Shown piece after piece: positions 6,164 to 13,053 of a stretch of 13,128 nt of DNA. How positions within the stretch are numbered: position 1 is the first letter of the stretch; the number at the start of each line of letters is the position of its first letter. The translations under genes and the position numbers were made by a program. The notes beneath the pieces are model-generated. The model was given only the letters and a program-made list of their open reading frames with translations, was not told the DNA's origin and searched no databases. Origin of the DNA: JAPUDS01 sp039812985 (GTDB lineage: Bacteria; Patescibacteriota; Saccharimonadia; Saccharimonadales; Saccharimonadaceae); assembly GCA_039812985.1 (NCBI GenBank), contig JBDHUL010000023.1, forward strand, positions 1 through 13,128. Reading direction: 5' to 3'.

Positions 6164-7308
6164 GACACGTTCTTGTCGTTCCCTACGGTCGTTACCCACG
6201 TTTGGCCGCGAATCATTTTGATTTCTTGTCCTTTGTCGTCTTTAACAACGAGTCGTTCTTTGGCATTTGCTTTTGACCATGTTCCCTTTATGACGGTACC
6301 ATTTTGGAAGACAAATGCTTCACCGCTACCGCTCGTTGCAATCGTCATATGCAGGCCATCGCCACTCACGACAACGTTGGTTTTTAGGGCAATGACAACT
6401 TTTGGTGAAATCTGCCCCTTTTCGCGGTCGGTGTGAGCAACCCCACCCTGCTTGCGGTCATACGAGTTTTTCGCGGCGTTGTAGTCGTAGCTGACGGAAA
6501 ATATACCGGTTGAAACGCTGATGTCTACGTGGGTAGCATCAGGCTTTGCGACGGCTTTTTCGTTCATGCGAGGCAGAAATGAAAAGGTACTTTTAGTGTG
6601 GTTTTTGCTCGTACTGAGGGCGTCGAGTTTGTCGAAATTTGTGTAAACGTTGTGCGGCGCGGCGCGGTCAGTCGCACGCCAGTACGAAGCGCCGTTGAAG
6701 AACTGGTCGAGGTCAACGCCGTAGTTGCCAGACCGGATCATAGTCAGAGCTTCTGGACTGCCGCCGACATGAGCAACGCCGGGTTCAAACGCTGCCGCCC
6801 ATTCGGCGTAGTATGGGCGTAAACTTCGTACCGGTCCTACGAGGTTGGGGCGTGATGGTTGATAGAGGGCGATAAACCGAGTAATCCCTCCTTCGGCGAC
6901 GGCCTCAAACACGACATCGGCTTCGGCGAGGCCTGATTGAGGACGTGCGTCCGGGCTGTTTTCTATCATGACGGCTGTCACGGCTCGTTTTGTCGCCGAC
7001 TCGTCGGCAACCTTCACGCCGCTCAGCGGTGAGTAGTACGTAATGGGAGGGGCGGCTCGTTTTACAATGGCTATATCTGCACCCCGTTGTTGTCCTATCC
7101 ACCAAAGCAACCCGCCACCCGCCAGGAGTATGAGCGCAATTGCTACCCCAAAAATAACCTTATCTTTTGTAGACGTTGGACCTTTTTGAACGATGCGGTG
7201 CCGTCCGTCGCCAAAACTTGTTTTACGGGGAACATTGGGGGCGACTTCCGGCAAGGTTTCACCCTCTATTTCTATGGTTTTCTCAAGCTCTTTTTCATAA
7301 CTATTCAT
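6154..7308 (-). CDS. DUF3048 (YerB-like) membrane-anchored extracytoplasmic protein
   Basis: A 384-residue protein. An acidic cytoplasmic N-terminus of about 50 residues is followed by one transmembrane helix (about 51-71, VIFGVAIALILLAGGGLLWW) and a large outer domain. The outer domain matches the DUF3048 family seen in B. subtilis YerB: MIENSPDARPQSGL, ADVVFEAVAEGGITRF, GPVRSLRPYY, HVGGSPEA and APHNVYTN in the first half, and the C-terminal DUF3048 half ending in a strand-rich region (VVIALKTN, GSGEAFVF, GTWSKAN, VKDDKGQEIKMIRG). The biochemical role of the family is unknown. B. subtilis YerB carries a lipoprotein signal, whereas this protein uses a helix anchor. It begins the five-gene cluster and is preceded by an extended -10 seven bases before its ATG. 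Confidence 0.92.
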   Translation of the reverse strand: MNSYEKELEKTIEIEGETLPEVAPNVPRKTSFGDGRHRIVQKGPTSTKDKVIFGVAIALILLAGGGLLWWIGQQRGADIAIVKRAAPPITYYSPLSGVKVADESATKRAVTAVMIENSPDARPQSGLAEADVVFEAVAEGGITRFIALYQPSRPNLVGPVRSLRPYYAEWAAAFEPGVAHVGGSPEALTMIRSGNYGVDLDQFFNGASYWRATDRAAPHNVYTNFDKLDALSTSKNHTKSTFSFLPRMNEKAVAKPDATHVDISVSTGIFSVSYDYNAAKNSYDRKQGGVAHTDREKGQISPKVVIALKTNVVVSGDGLHMTIATSGSGEAFVFQNGTVIKGTWSKANAKERLVVKDDKGQEIKMIRGQTWVTTVGNDKNVSWQ

Positions 7309-7315
7309 GTATGCA

Positions 7316-7324
7316 AGTATAGCA
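7316..7324 (-). promoter_or_regulatory. extended -10 (TGC-TATACT) for the five-gene cluster
   Basis: On the minus strand TGC-TATACT (7324-7316) lies seven bases before the ATG at 7308, which places the transcription start at or one base before the start codon. No clear -35 is visible. This is the likely main promoter of the DUF3048-kinase-receiver-aminotransferase-FemAB cluster. Confidence 0.6.
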
Positions 7325-7353
7325 AACTGCTTGCGCTTTTCACTAGTAGCTCA

Positions 7354-8862
7354 CTAGAGTGAATCGATGGCCGTTTGCAGACGGGCAAGCGAGTGTTCTT
7401 TGCCGAGCAATGCAAGGGTGGCAGGGAGCTCAGGGCTAAATGGTGCCCAGGTTGTTGCGATCCGGATAAGACTAAATAAAATGCCTGGTTTCTGTTCGGT
7501 TACATGGAGTAACTGGTTGAGAGCGTCTTGTATGTGCTCGGGGGTCCAGGCGATTGCGTTCAGTGTAGCGGCCGATGTCTCTAGCAGGGTCTTTTGTTCG
7601 TCGGCAGACAGTTTCATGAGTTGTTTGTTGGTGGTGAGCAGCTCGTGGTTGATGACTGGTTCCTCAAAGAAGTACCGAGTCATGAGCGGTAGCTCGGCGA
7701 GGGTTTTTAGACGATCCTTGACGAGTGTAAGAACGGCTTTTTTATACGCCATATCCGCGCCGTCGGCGCTCGCTGGCCAGTATTTTTCCGCCCGACCCAA
7801 GAGGTCGTCAATGTCGAGGGAGCGGATCCAGTAACCGTTCATCCAGAGGAGACGCTGTTCGTCGAACCGAGCGCCGCTGCGCTGCACCCGGTCGAGGCTA
7901 AATTTTGCAACCAGCTCATCTTTTGAAAATATTTCCTGTTCAGTGCCGTCATTCCAGCCCATACTTGCAAGGAAGTTAAGCATGGTTTCGGGGAGTATGC
8001 CGTCGGTGCGGTAGTCGGTGACGCTTTTGGCGCCGTCGCGTTTACCGAGTTTCTTCTTGCCGTCTGGCGCCATGATGTGTGGCATACAGGCAAGGATTGG
8101 GCGGTGGTAGGGCCGGCCAAGAAGTGCTTCGGCAATCAGAGGCTCTCTTTCGGTGTCGTGTTCTAGGGGTGTGTTCTCTGTGATTCCGAGCGCGTCGTAT
8201 AAACTCAAATACCTTGGAATGCTTGAGATGTATTCGAGTCCGCGAATGACGTGCGTCACGCCCATCTCGGCATCATCGACGATGTGAGCAAAGTTATAGG
8301 TTGGCAGCCCGTCGGCTTTGATGATGATGAAATCGTCGAGCACTTCGGGTCCGGCACTGAGAGGTCCCATCACCGGGTCATTCCATTCGTAGCGTTTGAT
8401 AGTGGTAACTTTAAAGCGAAGCGGCTGAGAACCATCCCAGATCGGCGGCTTTTCTGGTCGATGGTCGCGGTACAGGAACGGTTTTTTGGCCGCGGCGGCT
8501 TCTTCGCGGAACCCTTGGACTTGTTCAGGGGTATAAGGATCGGCATACGCGAGTCCGCGGTCGACAAGAGCCTGCGCCCATTTCTTATAAACATCCCGCC
8601 GTTTACTTTGGGTATACGGGCCGAAGTCGCCACCCTTTCTCGGGCCTTCGTCCCACTCAAGTCCAAGCCACTCGAGAGTGTCGAGGATCAAGTCTTCCGC
8701 TTCCTCGACGTAGCGAGTTTGGTCGGTGTCTTCTATACGCAGAATAAACGCTCCACCCTGTTGCCTTGCGAGAAGGTACGGAAAAAGAGCGGCGCGAACG
8801 TTGCCAACATGAATATATCCGGTCGGACTGGGGGCAAAACGTGTGCGAATAGAGGAAGTCAT
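7354..8862 (-). CDS. gltX: glutamyl-tRNA synthetase
   Basis: A 502-residue class I aminoacyl-tRNA synthetase that charges tRNA-Glu. Signature motifs are RFAPSPTGYIHVGN (HIGH-type motif HVGN at 18-21), the Glu-binding RIEDTD (42-47), LPTYNFAHIVDD (186-197), VIRGLEYISSIPRY (205-218) and the KMSKS-type loop KKKLGKRDGA, with KLGKR at 271-275. The usual KLSKR has Gly in place of Ser. Between the last two motifs there is an acidic stretch of about 20 extra residues (230-256, EHDTEREPLIAEALLGR). The C-terminal helical anticodon-binding domain is complete. I start at 8862 because the family N-terminus begins there and TGA-TACAAT precedes it. The open frame upstream overlaps the next gene and has no similarity. 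Patescibacteria often lack GlnRS, so the enzyme could also charge tRNA-Gln, but this cannot be read from the sequence. Confidence 0.97.
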   Translation of the reverse strand: MTSSIRTRFAPSPTGYIHVGNVRAALFPYLLARQQGGAFILRIEDTDQTRYVEEAEDLILDTLEWLGLEWDEGPRKGGDFGPYTQSKRRDVYKKWAQALVDRGLAYADPYTPEQVQGFREEAAAAKKPFLYRDHRPEKPPIWDGSQPLRFKVTTIKRYEWNDPVMGPLSAGPEVLDDFIIIKADGLPTYNFAHIVDDAEMGVTHVIRGLEYISSIPRYLSLYDALGITENTPLEHDTEREPLIAEALLGRPYHRPILACMPHIMAPDGKKKLGKRDGAKSVTDYRTDGILPETMLNFLASMGWNDGTEQEIFSKDELVAKFSLDRVQRSGARFDEQRLLWMNGYWIRSLDIDDLLGRAEKYWPASADGADMAYKKAVLTLVKDRLKTLAELPLMTRYFFEEPVINHELLTTNKQLMKLSADEQKTLLETSAATLNAIAWTPEHIQDALNQLLHVTEQKPGILFSLIRIATTWAPFSPELPATLALLGKEHSLARLQTAIDSL

Positions 8863-8869
8863 ATCCGTT

Positions 8870-8878
8870 ATTGTATCA
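8870..8878 (-). promoter_or_regulatory. extended -10 (TGA-TACAAT) for gltX
   Basis: On the minus strand TGA-TACAAT (8878-8870) lies seven bases before the gltX ATG. There is no Shine-Dalgarno sequence and no clear -35. This suggests a leaderless gltX mRNA made independently of the gene upstream. Confidence 0.55.
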
Positions 8879-8908
8879 CAGCGTGGTGAGTGGGGGTGGA
8901 TGTCTCGG

Positions 8909-9895
8909 TTACATACTTGAGGCGATATCGAGGAGCTGGTCGGTCGAGAGCGGTGCATCGCCTTCGATGGTATAGAGGACGCCGCCATTGCTCCAGGCGG
9001 CCCGGTTGTTATAGGTATAGATGATAAGGCCATTTTTGTTCGTTGAATCATATCGCCCGTTTGACGCGCCGCTTACGAGGTTGTCGAGTACAGCAGTGGC
9101 ATTCCAGCTACTCGCCTGTTGTTTGACGGTGTAGCCGTTGCCGCCACCGTTTGAAGTGAATTTTATCTCGACTTGGCCAGGTTCAAATGCGACTGGACCC
9201 TGAAAACTGTATCCGTCTGGATGGTAGTTTGGGTAATGTGCGGCAACACCGGCCTGTGACCCAGCGAGACCCACGGAAATACCCGGGATACTCGTGTATG
9301 CAAAGTAAGCTGCGAGTAGTAACACAGCAGTACTGGCGGCAGCAATTCGCTTTGGGCTAAAGATGCGTAACCGTCCCCGGCTTTGTTTTTTTGTTTTCGC
9401 GGCGGTTTGCCCAAGCTGGGCAGCTGCGTGTGCAATGAGGCGATGCTTGACATGCTGGCCCGTGAGTTCTTGCGGGCCGTGCTGGAGTGTTGGCGGGGCG
9501 AGGGGTTTATCCTCAATGCGAGCGCTTTCAGTAAGGGTAGCGGGCTGCTTGAGCGGCTGCGGGTGCGGCGCAAAATGAGCGACCATGGGGCTGCGTGGCT
9601 GTGAGGTGGCAGATCGCCTGGGGCGTGTCTGGGTGGTAGCGAGGGGCTGTGGACTGCTAAGAAGATGCCGGCGCAATGTCGCGCTACGTTGGGTAGCAGA
9701 GTGATGTATTCCTTTGGCAGGACTGGCTTTTTGGTGGCTTCTACGATCGGTTCGAATGGGTTTGGATATATCCATAGTGGCGCCGCGCGACCTTGGCGGT
9801 ATCGCTGTCCCAGGACCATCAGGAGCACCAACAGGTAAACCTGTTACGGCGTCGTAGCGAAGGCCGTTGATGGTGATTGTATGTTTTGCTGTCAT
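8909..9895 (-). CDS. single-pass membrane protein of unknown function, DUF4367-like outer domain
   Basis: A 328-residue protein I cannot assign. Residues 1-180 are low-complexity, rich in Arg, Pro, Ser, Gln and His, and probably disordered in the cytoplasm. They contain a basic segment (RSHQKASPAKGIHHSATQ) leading into RSATLRRHLLSSP at 70-82, a pattern I associate with Saccharibacteria membrane proteins. One transmembrane helix lies at about 184-203 (AAASTAVLLLAAYFAY). The outer part (about 210-328) has short strands, an AVLDNL segment, GLIIYTYNNRAAWSNGG, and an ending of the type YTIEGDAPLSTDQLLDIASS, which resembles DUF4367 domains. The family assignment is tentative. It is divergent from the PEGA gene and 46 bases upstream of gltX. 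A TTGACA on the minus strand (9948-9943) might belong to its promoter, but no matching -10 is evident. Confidence 0.8.
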   Translation of the reverse strand: MTAKHTITINGLRYDAVTGLPVGAPDGPGTAIPPRSRGATMDISKPIRTDRRSHQKASPAKGIHHSATQRSATLRRHLLSSPQPLATTQTRPRRSATSQPRSPMVAHFAPHPQPLKQPATLTESARIEDKPLAPPTLQHGPQELTGQHVKHRLIAHAAAQLGQTAAKTKKQSRGRLRIFSPKRIAAASTAVLLLAAYFAYTSIPGISVGLAGSQAGVAAHYPNYHPDGYSFQGPVAFEPGQVEIKFTSNGGGNGYTVKQQASSWNATAVLDNLVSGASNGRYDSTNKNGLIIYTYNNRAAWSNGGVLYTIEGDAPLSTDQLLDIASSM

Positions 9896-9968
9896 ATAAA
9901 CGAGTGTCTCTTTTTACTCTTGCTTAAAGCATATCGCTTTCCTGTCAAAAGCACAAGGGGTATTATCG

Positions 9969-9977
9969 TGATATACT
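9969..9977 (+). promoter_or_regulatory. extended -10 (TGA-TATACT) for the PEGA gene
   Basis: TGA-TATACT lies ten bases before the ATG at 9988, which would leave an untranslated leader of only about three or four bases. It shares the 92-base divergent intergenic region with the promoter of the membrane hypothetical gene. Confidence 0.55.
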
Positions 9978-9987
9978 TTGTGGTGCT

Positions 9988-11424
9988 ATGCAACATTACG
10001 ACACCATGAAAACCCGTCGCCGGCGATCTCTGATACTGGGCTATGGTGTCATGACGCTTGCCGTGGGGCTAATATCGGTCATATGTATATTGCTCGTGCT
10101 TGGATATCGGTTCGATAACCTGACGCACCGTGTTGAGCAAGGTGCCCTGCTCCAGTTTAGCTCATTGCCCAGCGGGGCCACGATTGTGGTAGATGGTGAA
10201 AAACAGGGGTTTGTCACGCCGGGAAAACAAGACGTATCGGCTGGGACGCATGACGTGACGTTTACCAAAAAAGGCTACCGAAACTGGTCGAAACGGTTGA
10301 GCGTGCGGGCCGGTGAACTTCGGTGGCTGAATTATGCGCGGCTTGTACCGACGACCATCGCAACATCAGCCGTTAAGGAGTTTGATGCGTTTGCCGCCGC
10401 AAGCGCTTCTCCGAATAGAAAATGGCTTGCCGTGTTAGAGAAGGCTGACACGCCAACGGTGACGTTTATTGATTTGAGCGACAACAAGCAACCAAAGTAC
10501 ATCAGTATAACTATTCCATCGTCAGCGCTGACGATGCCGAGCGGCTCGGCGCATACCTATGAGCTTTTGGAGTGGGACGCGAATTCAGATGGTATTGTGA
10601 TGCGGCATCGTTATGGTGGTGGCGAAGAGTATATTCGCATAAGTCCGACTCGCAGTAGCGATGTCGTGAACATAACAACAAAATTTGGATTGAATTTCTC
10701 CGATGTCCAGTTCTCGTCGAGCGACATATTGTACGGAATCGAGAGCGGTAATCTACGACGTATCGATGTCGGCACTGGCTCGCTGTCGGAGCCATTGATG
10801 AAAAATATCGTCACTTTTCGGTTATACGGCGAAAAAGATGTTATAGCAGTGAGGCACAAAGACGCCGCCTACAGCGTGGAGCTGCTTGTTGATAACAAAA
10901 CTAACACGATTGCTTCGTATGACGATACGATAGCGGTGCATATTGCCCTTACGAAGTATTTTGGCGATCGTTATGCAGTAATTTCTCGTGGTGCGTCGTT
11001 TGAGCTCGTGAAAAACCCTGAGAAGTCGGCAAAAGATGGCATGGAAAAAGTTGTTACTATGACGTATCCGGTGGACATACAATGGCTCGATGTATCAAAA
11101 ACCGGGAGGCATGTCATCGCTGGTAACGGTTCTCTTGTTGTGACGTATGACATAGAACTTGCTCGGCGTAGTGATAGTGTGTTGCCTGGCGTGGCGGCAG
11201 GCGCTACCCAGCCAGTTGCATGGCTCGACGACTTTTTACTTGTGTCAGCAACTGACAACAAACTACGCTTGTGCGATTTTGATGGTGATAACCAACAGAT
11301 TGTGGTTGATGCTCTGCCTGGCGCGCCAGCTGTGCTGAGTGGTGACAATACTCTACTCTATAGTTTTGCAAAAAATTCCGCCGGGACAGTATCGTTACAA
11401 GTGTCGCAGATGACGGTTCGCTGA
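9988..11424 (+). CDS. PEGA-domain membrane protein with beta-propeller-like outer region
   Basis: A 478-residue protein. A basic N-terminus (KTRRRRS) is followed by one transmembrane helix (about 14-38). A PEGA domain spans about 52-118, showing FSSLPSGATIVVDG, the turn TPGKQDVSAGTHDVTFTKKGY and a closing RAGELRWLNYARL. The remaining 350 residues contain repeated short strands with SP-x-x-K-W-L-A-V-L, W-D-x-N-S-D-G, D-V-S-K-T-G-R and F-D-G-D-N-Q segments, as expected of a propeller-like fold. PEGA domains are extracytoplasmic and often sit in surface-layer or envelope proteins, so a wall- or glycan-associated role is plausible; no enzyme motif is visible. The ATG at 9988 is chosen, with an in-frame ATG at 10006 as alternative. 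The gene ends eight bases from the convergent sortase gene with no hairpin terminator in the gap. Confidence 0.88.
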   Translation: MQHYDTMKTRRRRSLILGYGVMTLAVGLISVICILLVLGYRFDNLTHRVEQGALLQFSSLPSGATIVVDGEKQGFVTPGKQDVSAGTHDVTFTKKGYRNWSKRLSVRAGELRWLNYARLVPTTIATSAVKEFDAFAAASASPNRKWLAVLEKADTPTVTFIDLSDNKQPKYISITIPSSALTMPSGSAHTYELLEWDANSDGIVMRHRYGGGEEYIRISPTRSSDVVNITTKFGLNFSDVQFSSSDILYGIESGNLRRIDVGTGSLSEPLMKNIVTFRLYGEKDVIAVRHKDAAYSVELLVDNKTNTIASYDDTIAVHIALTKYFGDRYAVISRGASFELVKNPEKSAKDGMEKVVTMTYPVDIQWLDVSKTGRHVIAGNGSLVVTYDIELARRSDSVLPGVAAGATQPVAWLDDFLLVSATDNKLRLCDFDGDNQQIVVDALPGAPAVLSGDNTLLYSFAKNSAGTVSLQVSQMTVR

Positions 11425-11432
11425 CAATCCTA

Positions 11433-12623
11433 TCAGTGGAAAAGACGCTCGAAGAAGTTTGATGTCTGTCCGCCGATTTTTTCAGTTTGTTGAGCGGACT
11501 CGGACGGTGTTGCTGCCGCGGCAGTGTTTGGATCCGGGGCTATCTGCTCGCCAATCACCAGCAGTCGTTGGGCTGACGTTCCAACTGGTACGCAGGTAAC
11601 AAGCGTTGCCATGGGCTTGTTGTTATTAAGGACGAGAGTACTGACCTGTGTTGGGAGGATAACTCTTTTTTCTGTGACAGCGTAGGTATAGCGGGTGCTG
11701 TTGTAGTTGAGATAAAATTTGTCGCCTTTTTGCAGGCGGTCAAGATGAAGAAATACAAATTTGAAATCACCTGCCACAAAGACATCATTTGCCGAGTGTC
11801 CGAGAACGACAGTGTTGCCTATCTGCCCCGGTACGGCGTTTGCGCCTGGTATGGGGTAATGTACCACGCCGCTTTCAAGTTTTTTCTCGACGACCGGTTC
11901 ATCCAGGGTTGTGAGGCCATAGATGACCGGTGCGCTGACATTGATAGCTGGGATATTGAGCAGTGGTTCAGGACCGACATGAATGGCATTGTCGCTTGCC
12001 GGATCTGTGTAAGCGTCTTGCGATTGAGTCGAGGCGGGGATGACAAATGACAATAGCGTTGCGCTCATGAGCTGGTTGTACTGCACAAGAAGAAACGAAA
12101 GGGCGACGCCAAGGCCAACAATAACCGGTACAAAATGCCGACTACGGCGGATGTTTTGACCGTGTACTCTTACTTTGTCAAGCAGCTCGCTCCGCAGTTG
12201 GCTCATGGCTTGTTCTTGACTCACCGACGTATCGGTCTCGACATTTTTTGCAGGTTTTTCAGACTGTTCGGCCAGCTGCTGGTGTACGACCGACTGGTAA
12301 TAGCGGTCGTAATACATCTGGTAGTACTGTTGCCATGCGCTGTGGTATTTTTGCCAATGGGCCTGAACGGCCTTGTCTTGTTCGGCGGCCTGGGCGTCTG
12401 CCTGGTTATCATGCGTCTGATGGTACGGGTTGGTTGTGTGCGAGCTGCGAGTTGAAATGGGTTGGGCGGCAATAACTTCGTTTGGTTGCGGCTCGTCATA
12501 CACCGCACCGACTTGCTGCCTGGCAAGGTTGATGGTGGCTTGACGGCTTGTCGGCGGGATAATCTGCCCACGACTGCTCGGAACCTGTAGCCCACCGCGT
12601 TGTTGGTCCGAATTTGGTTGCAT
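11433..12623 (-). CDS. sortase family transpeptidase with a long cytoplasmic N-terminal tail
   Basis: A 396-residue sortase. Sortases cut a C-terminal sorting signal and join surface proteins to the wall or to one another. The catalytic set is visible: H276 in TVVLGHSAN, C344 in TLVTCVPVGT and R353 in QRLLVIGEQI. The sortase core spans about 220-362 (LLNIPAINVSAPVIYG, PGQIGNTVV, VTEKRVILPTQ). One transmembrane helix lies at about 164-182, and 160 residues precede it. These include a region at 90-115 rich in Tyr, Gln, His and Trp (WQQYYQMYYDRYYQ), unusual for a sortase. A low-complexity Ala/Thr/Ser tail follows the core. I see no LPxTG substrate and no pilin gene in the window, so its targets lie elsewhere. 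The TLxTC motif does not settle the class. Confidence 0.93.
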   Translation of the reverse strand: MQPNSDQQRGGLQVPSSRGQIIPPTSRQATINLARQQVGAVYDEPQPNEVIAAQPISTRSSHTTNPYHQTHDNQADAQAAEQDKAVQAHWQKYHSAWQQYYQMYYDRYYQSVVHQQLAEQSEKPAKNVETDTSVSQEQAMSQLRSELLDKVRVHGQNIRRSRHFVPVIVGLGVALSFLLVQYNQLMSATLLSFVIPASTQSQDAYTDPASDNAIHVGPEPLLNIPAINVSAPVIYGLTTLDEPVVEKKLESGVVHYPIPGANAVPGQIGNTVVLGHSANDVFVAGDFKFVFLHLDRLQKGDKFYLNYNSTRYTYAVTEKRVILPTQVSTLVLNNNKPMATLVTCVPVGTSAQRLLVIGEQIAPDPNTAAAATPSESAQQTEKIGGQTSNFFERLFH

Positions 12624-12633
12624 AACTCACTCT

Positions 12634-12639
12634 ATTGTA
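12634..12639 (-). promoter_or_regulatory. -10 box (TACAAT) for the sortase gene
   Basis: On the minus strand TACAAT lies ten bases before the sortase ATG, which predicts a leader of about four bases. A second TACAAT lies two bases further upstream, giving a small palindromic TACAATTGTA in the gap shared with tRNA-Leu. Confidence 0.45.
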
Positions 12640-12668
12640 CAATTGTAGTCGGTAACAGCCAAATATTT

Positions 12669-12753
12669 GGGCGAGTGGCGGAATTGGTATACGCGCACGA
12701 CTCAAAATCGTGTTCCTAACGGATTGAGGGTTCGATTCCCTCCTCGCCCACCA
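12669..12753 (+). tRNA. tRNA-Leu (anticodon CAA)
   Basis: A class II tRNA with an 85-base gene including encoded CCA. The acceptor arm GGGCGAG pairs with CTCGCCC. The anticodon stem CACGA/TCGTG closes the loop CTCAAAA, giving anticodon CAA (codon TTG). A long variable arm (about TTCCTAACGGATT) and the T-arm GAGGG-TTCGATT-CCCTC follow, with discriminator A. It is divergent from the sortase gene, 45 bases apart. Confidence 0.96.
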
Positions 12754-12769
12754 AATCGGGATTTTGCCA

Positions 12770-12797
12770 AAATTGTCGCCCCAGAGGGCGGCAATTT
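12770..12797 (+). terminator. terminator-like hairpin downstream of tRNA-Leu
   Basis: An 11-bp stem with one G-T pair (AAATTGTCGCC paired with GGCGGCAATTT) and a six-base loop starts 17 bases after the tRNA. The T-tract is limited to the end of the right arm. It probably ends or processes the tRNA-Leu transcript. Confidence 0.6.
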
Positions 12798-12817
12798 CCG
12801 TACTTGTTCCGAATTGA

Positions 12818-12849
12818 TGGCTCTGTATTCCAAAACTCTAACCTATTTC
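12818..12849 (+). repeat. inverted-repeat arm, left, of a 268-bp foldback element
   Basis: A 32-base arm matching the reverse complement of 13054-13085 at 29 of 32 positions, with no gaps. Two of the three differences (12837 and 12844) become G-U pairs in plus-strand RNA. No flanking target duplication is evident. Confidence 0.85.
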
Positions 12850-12988
12850 GAGGAAAAGCACTGGGTACCTTAGACATTAGAACAACTCCTCTTTACTTGT
12901 TAGGTTTGCTACTAAAAGTGTACGGGTTGTTCCGTTTTAGCTTAATGTATCAGATTTTTTACGATGCCTCTATTATGCTTACGAATCG

Positions 12989-12997
12989 TGGTATAAT
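12989..12997 (+). promoter_or_regulatory. extended -10 promoter (TGG-TATAAT)
   Basis: A perfect consensus TATAAT with a TG extension, the best promoter match in the window. The nine-base palindrome ACGAATCGT (12981-12989) directly precedes it and could be a small operator. Transcription would start near 13004, inside the left arm of the hairpin at 13001-13031. Confidence 0.55.
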
Positions 12998-13000
12998 TAA

Positions 13001-13041
13001 CCCTGCCTAGATTTTTCAATTCATCGCAGGGATATTTTTTT
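13001..13041 (+). terminator. intrinsic terminator-like hairpin with T-run
   Basis: CCCTGC (13001-13006) pairs with GCAGGG (13026-13031) across a 19-base loop, followed by ATA and seven T (13035-13041). The form is that of a Rho-independent terminator on the plus strand, though the loop is long. Confidence 0.55.
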
Positions 13042-13053
13042 CTCCTACCTTCG

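Noticed and set aside
7335..7353. Short inverted repeat CTAGT/ACTAG between gltX and the DUF3048 gene
   Set aside because: A 5-bp AT-rich stem without a T-run is too weak to call a terminator or operator.
8863..9051. Extension of gltX to an upstream start at 9051
   Set aside because: The added 63 residues overlap the end of the membrane protein gene and precede the conserved GltX N-terminus; the promoter box lies between them and 8862.
9363..9604. Plus-strand open frames of 71-73 residues
   Set aside because: They are antisense to the low-complexity part of the membrane protein and show no protein-like features.
11425..11432. Terminator between the PEGA and sortase genes
   Set aside because: The gap is eight bases and no hairpin with a T-run is visible, so no terminator can be supported there.
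12667..12873. 68-residue open frame starting at tRNA-Leu
   Set aside because: It is a translation of the tRNA gene itself and the hairpin after it.
12804..13010. 68-residue open frame on the plus strand
   Set aside because: It runs through one inverted-repeat arm and the promoter box, has no ribosome binding site and no recognisable domain.
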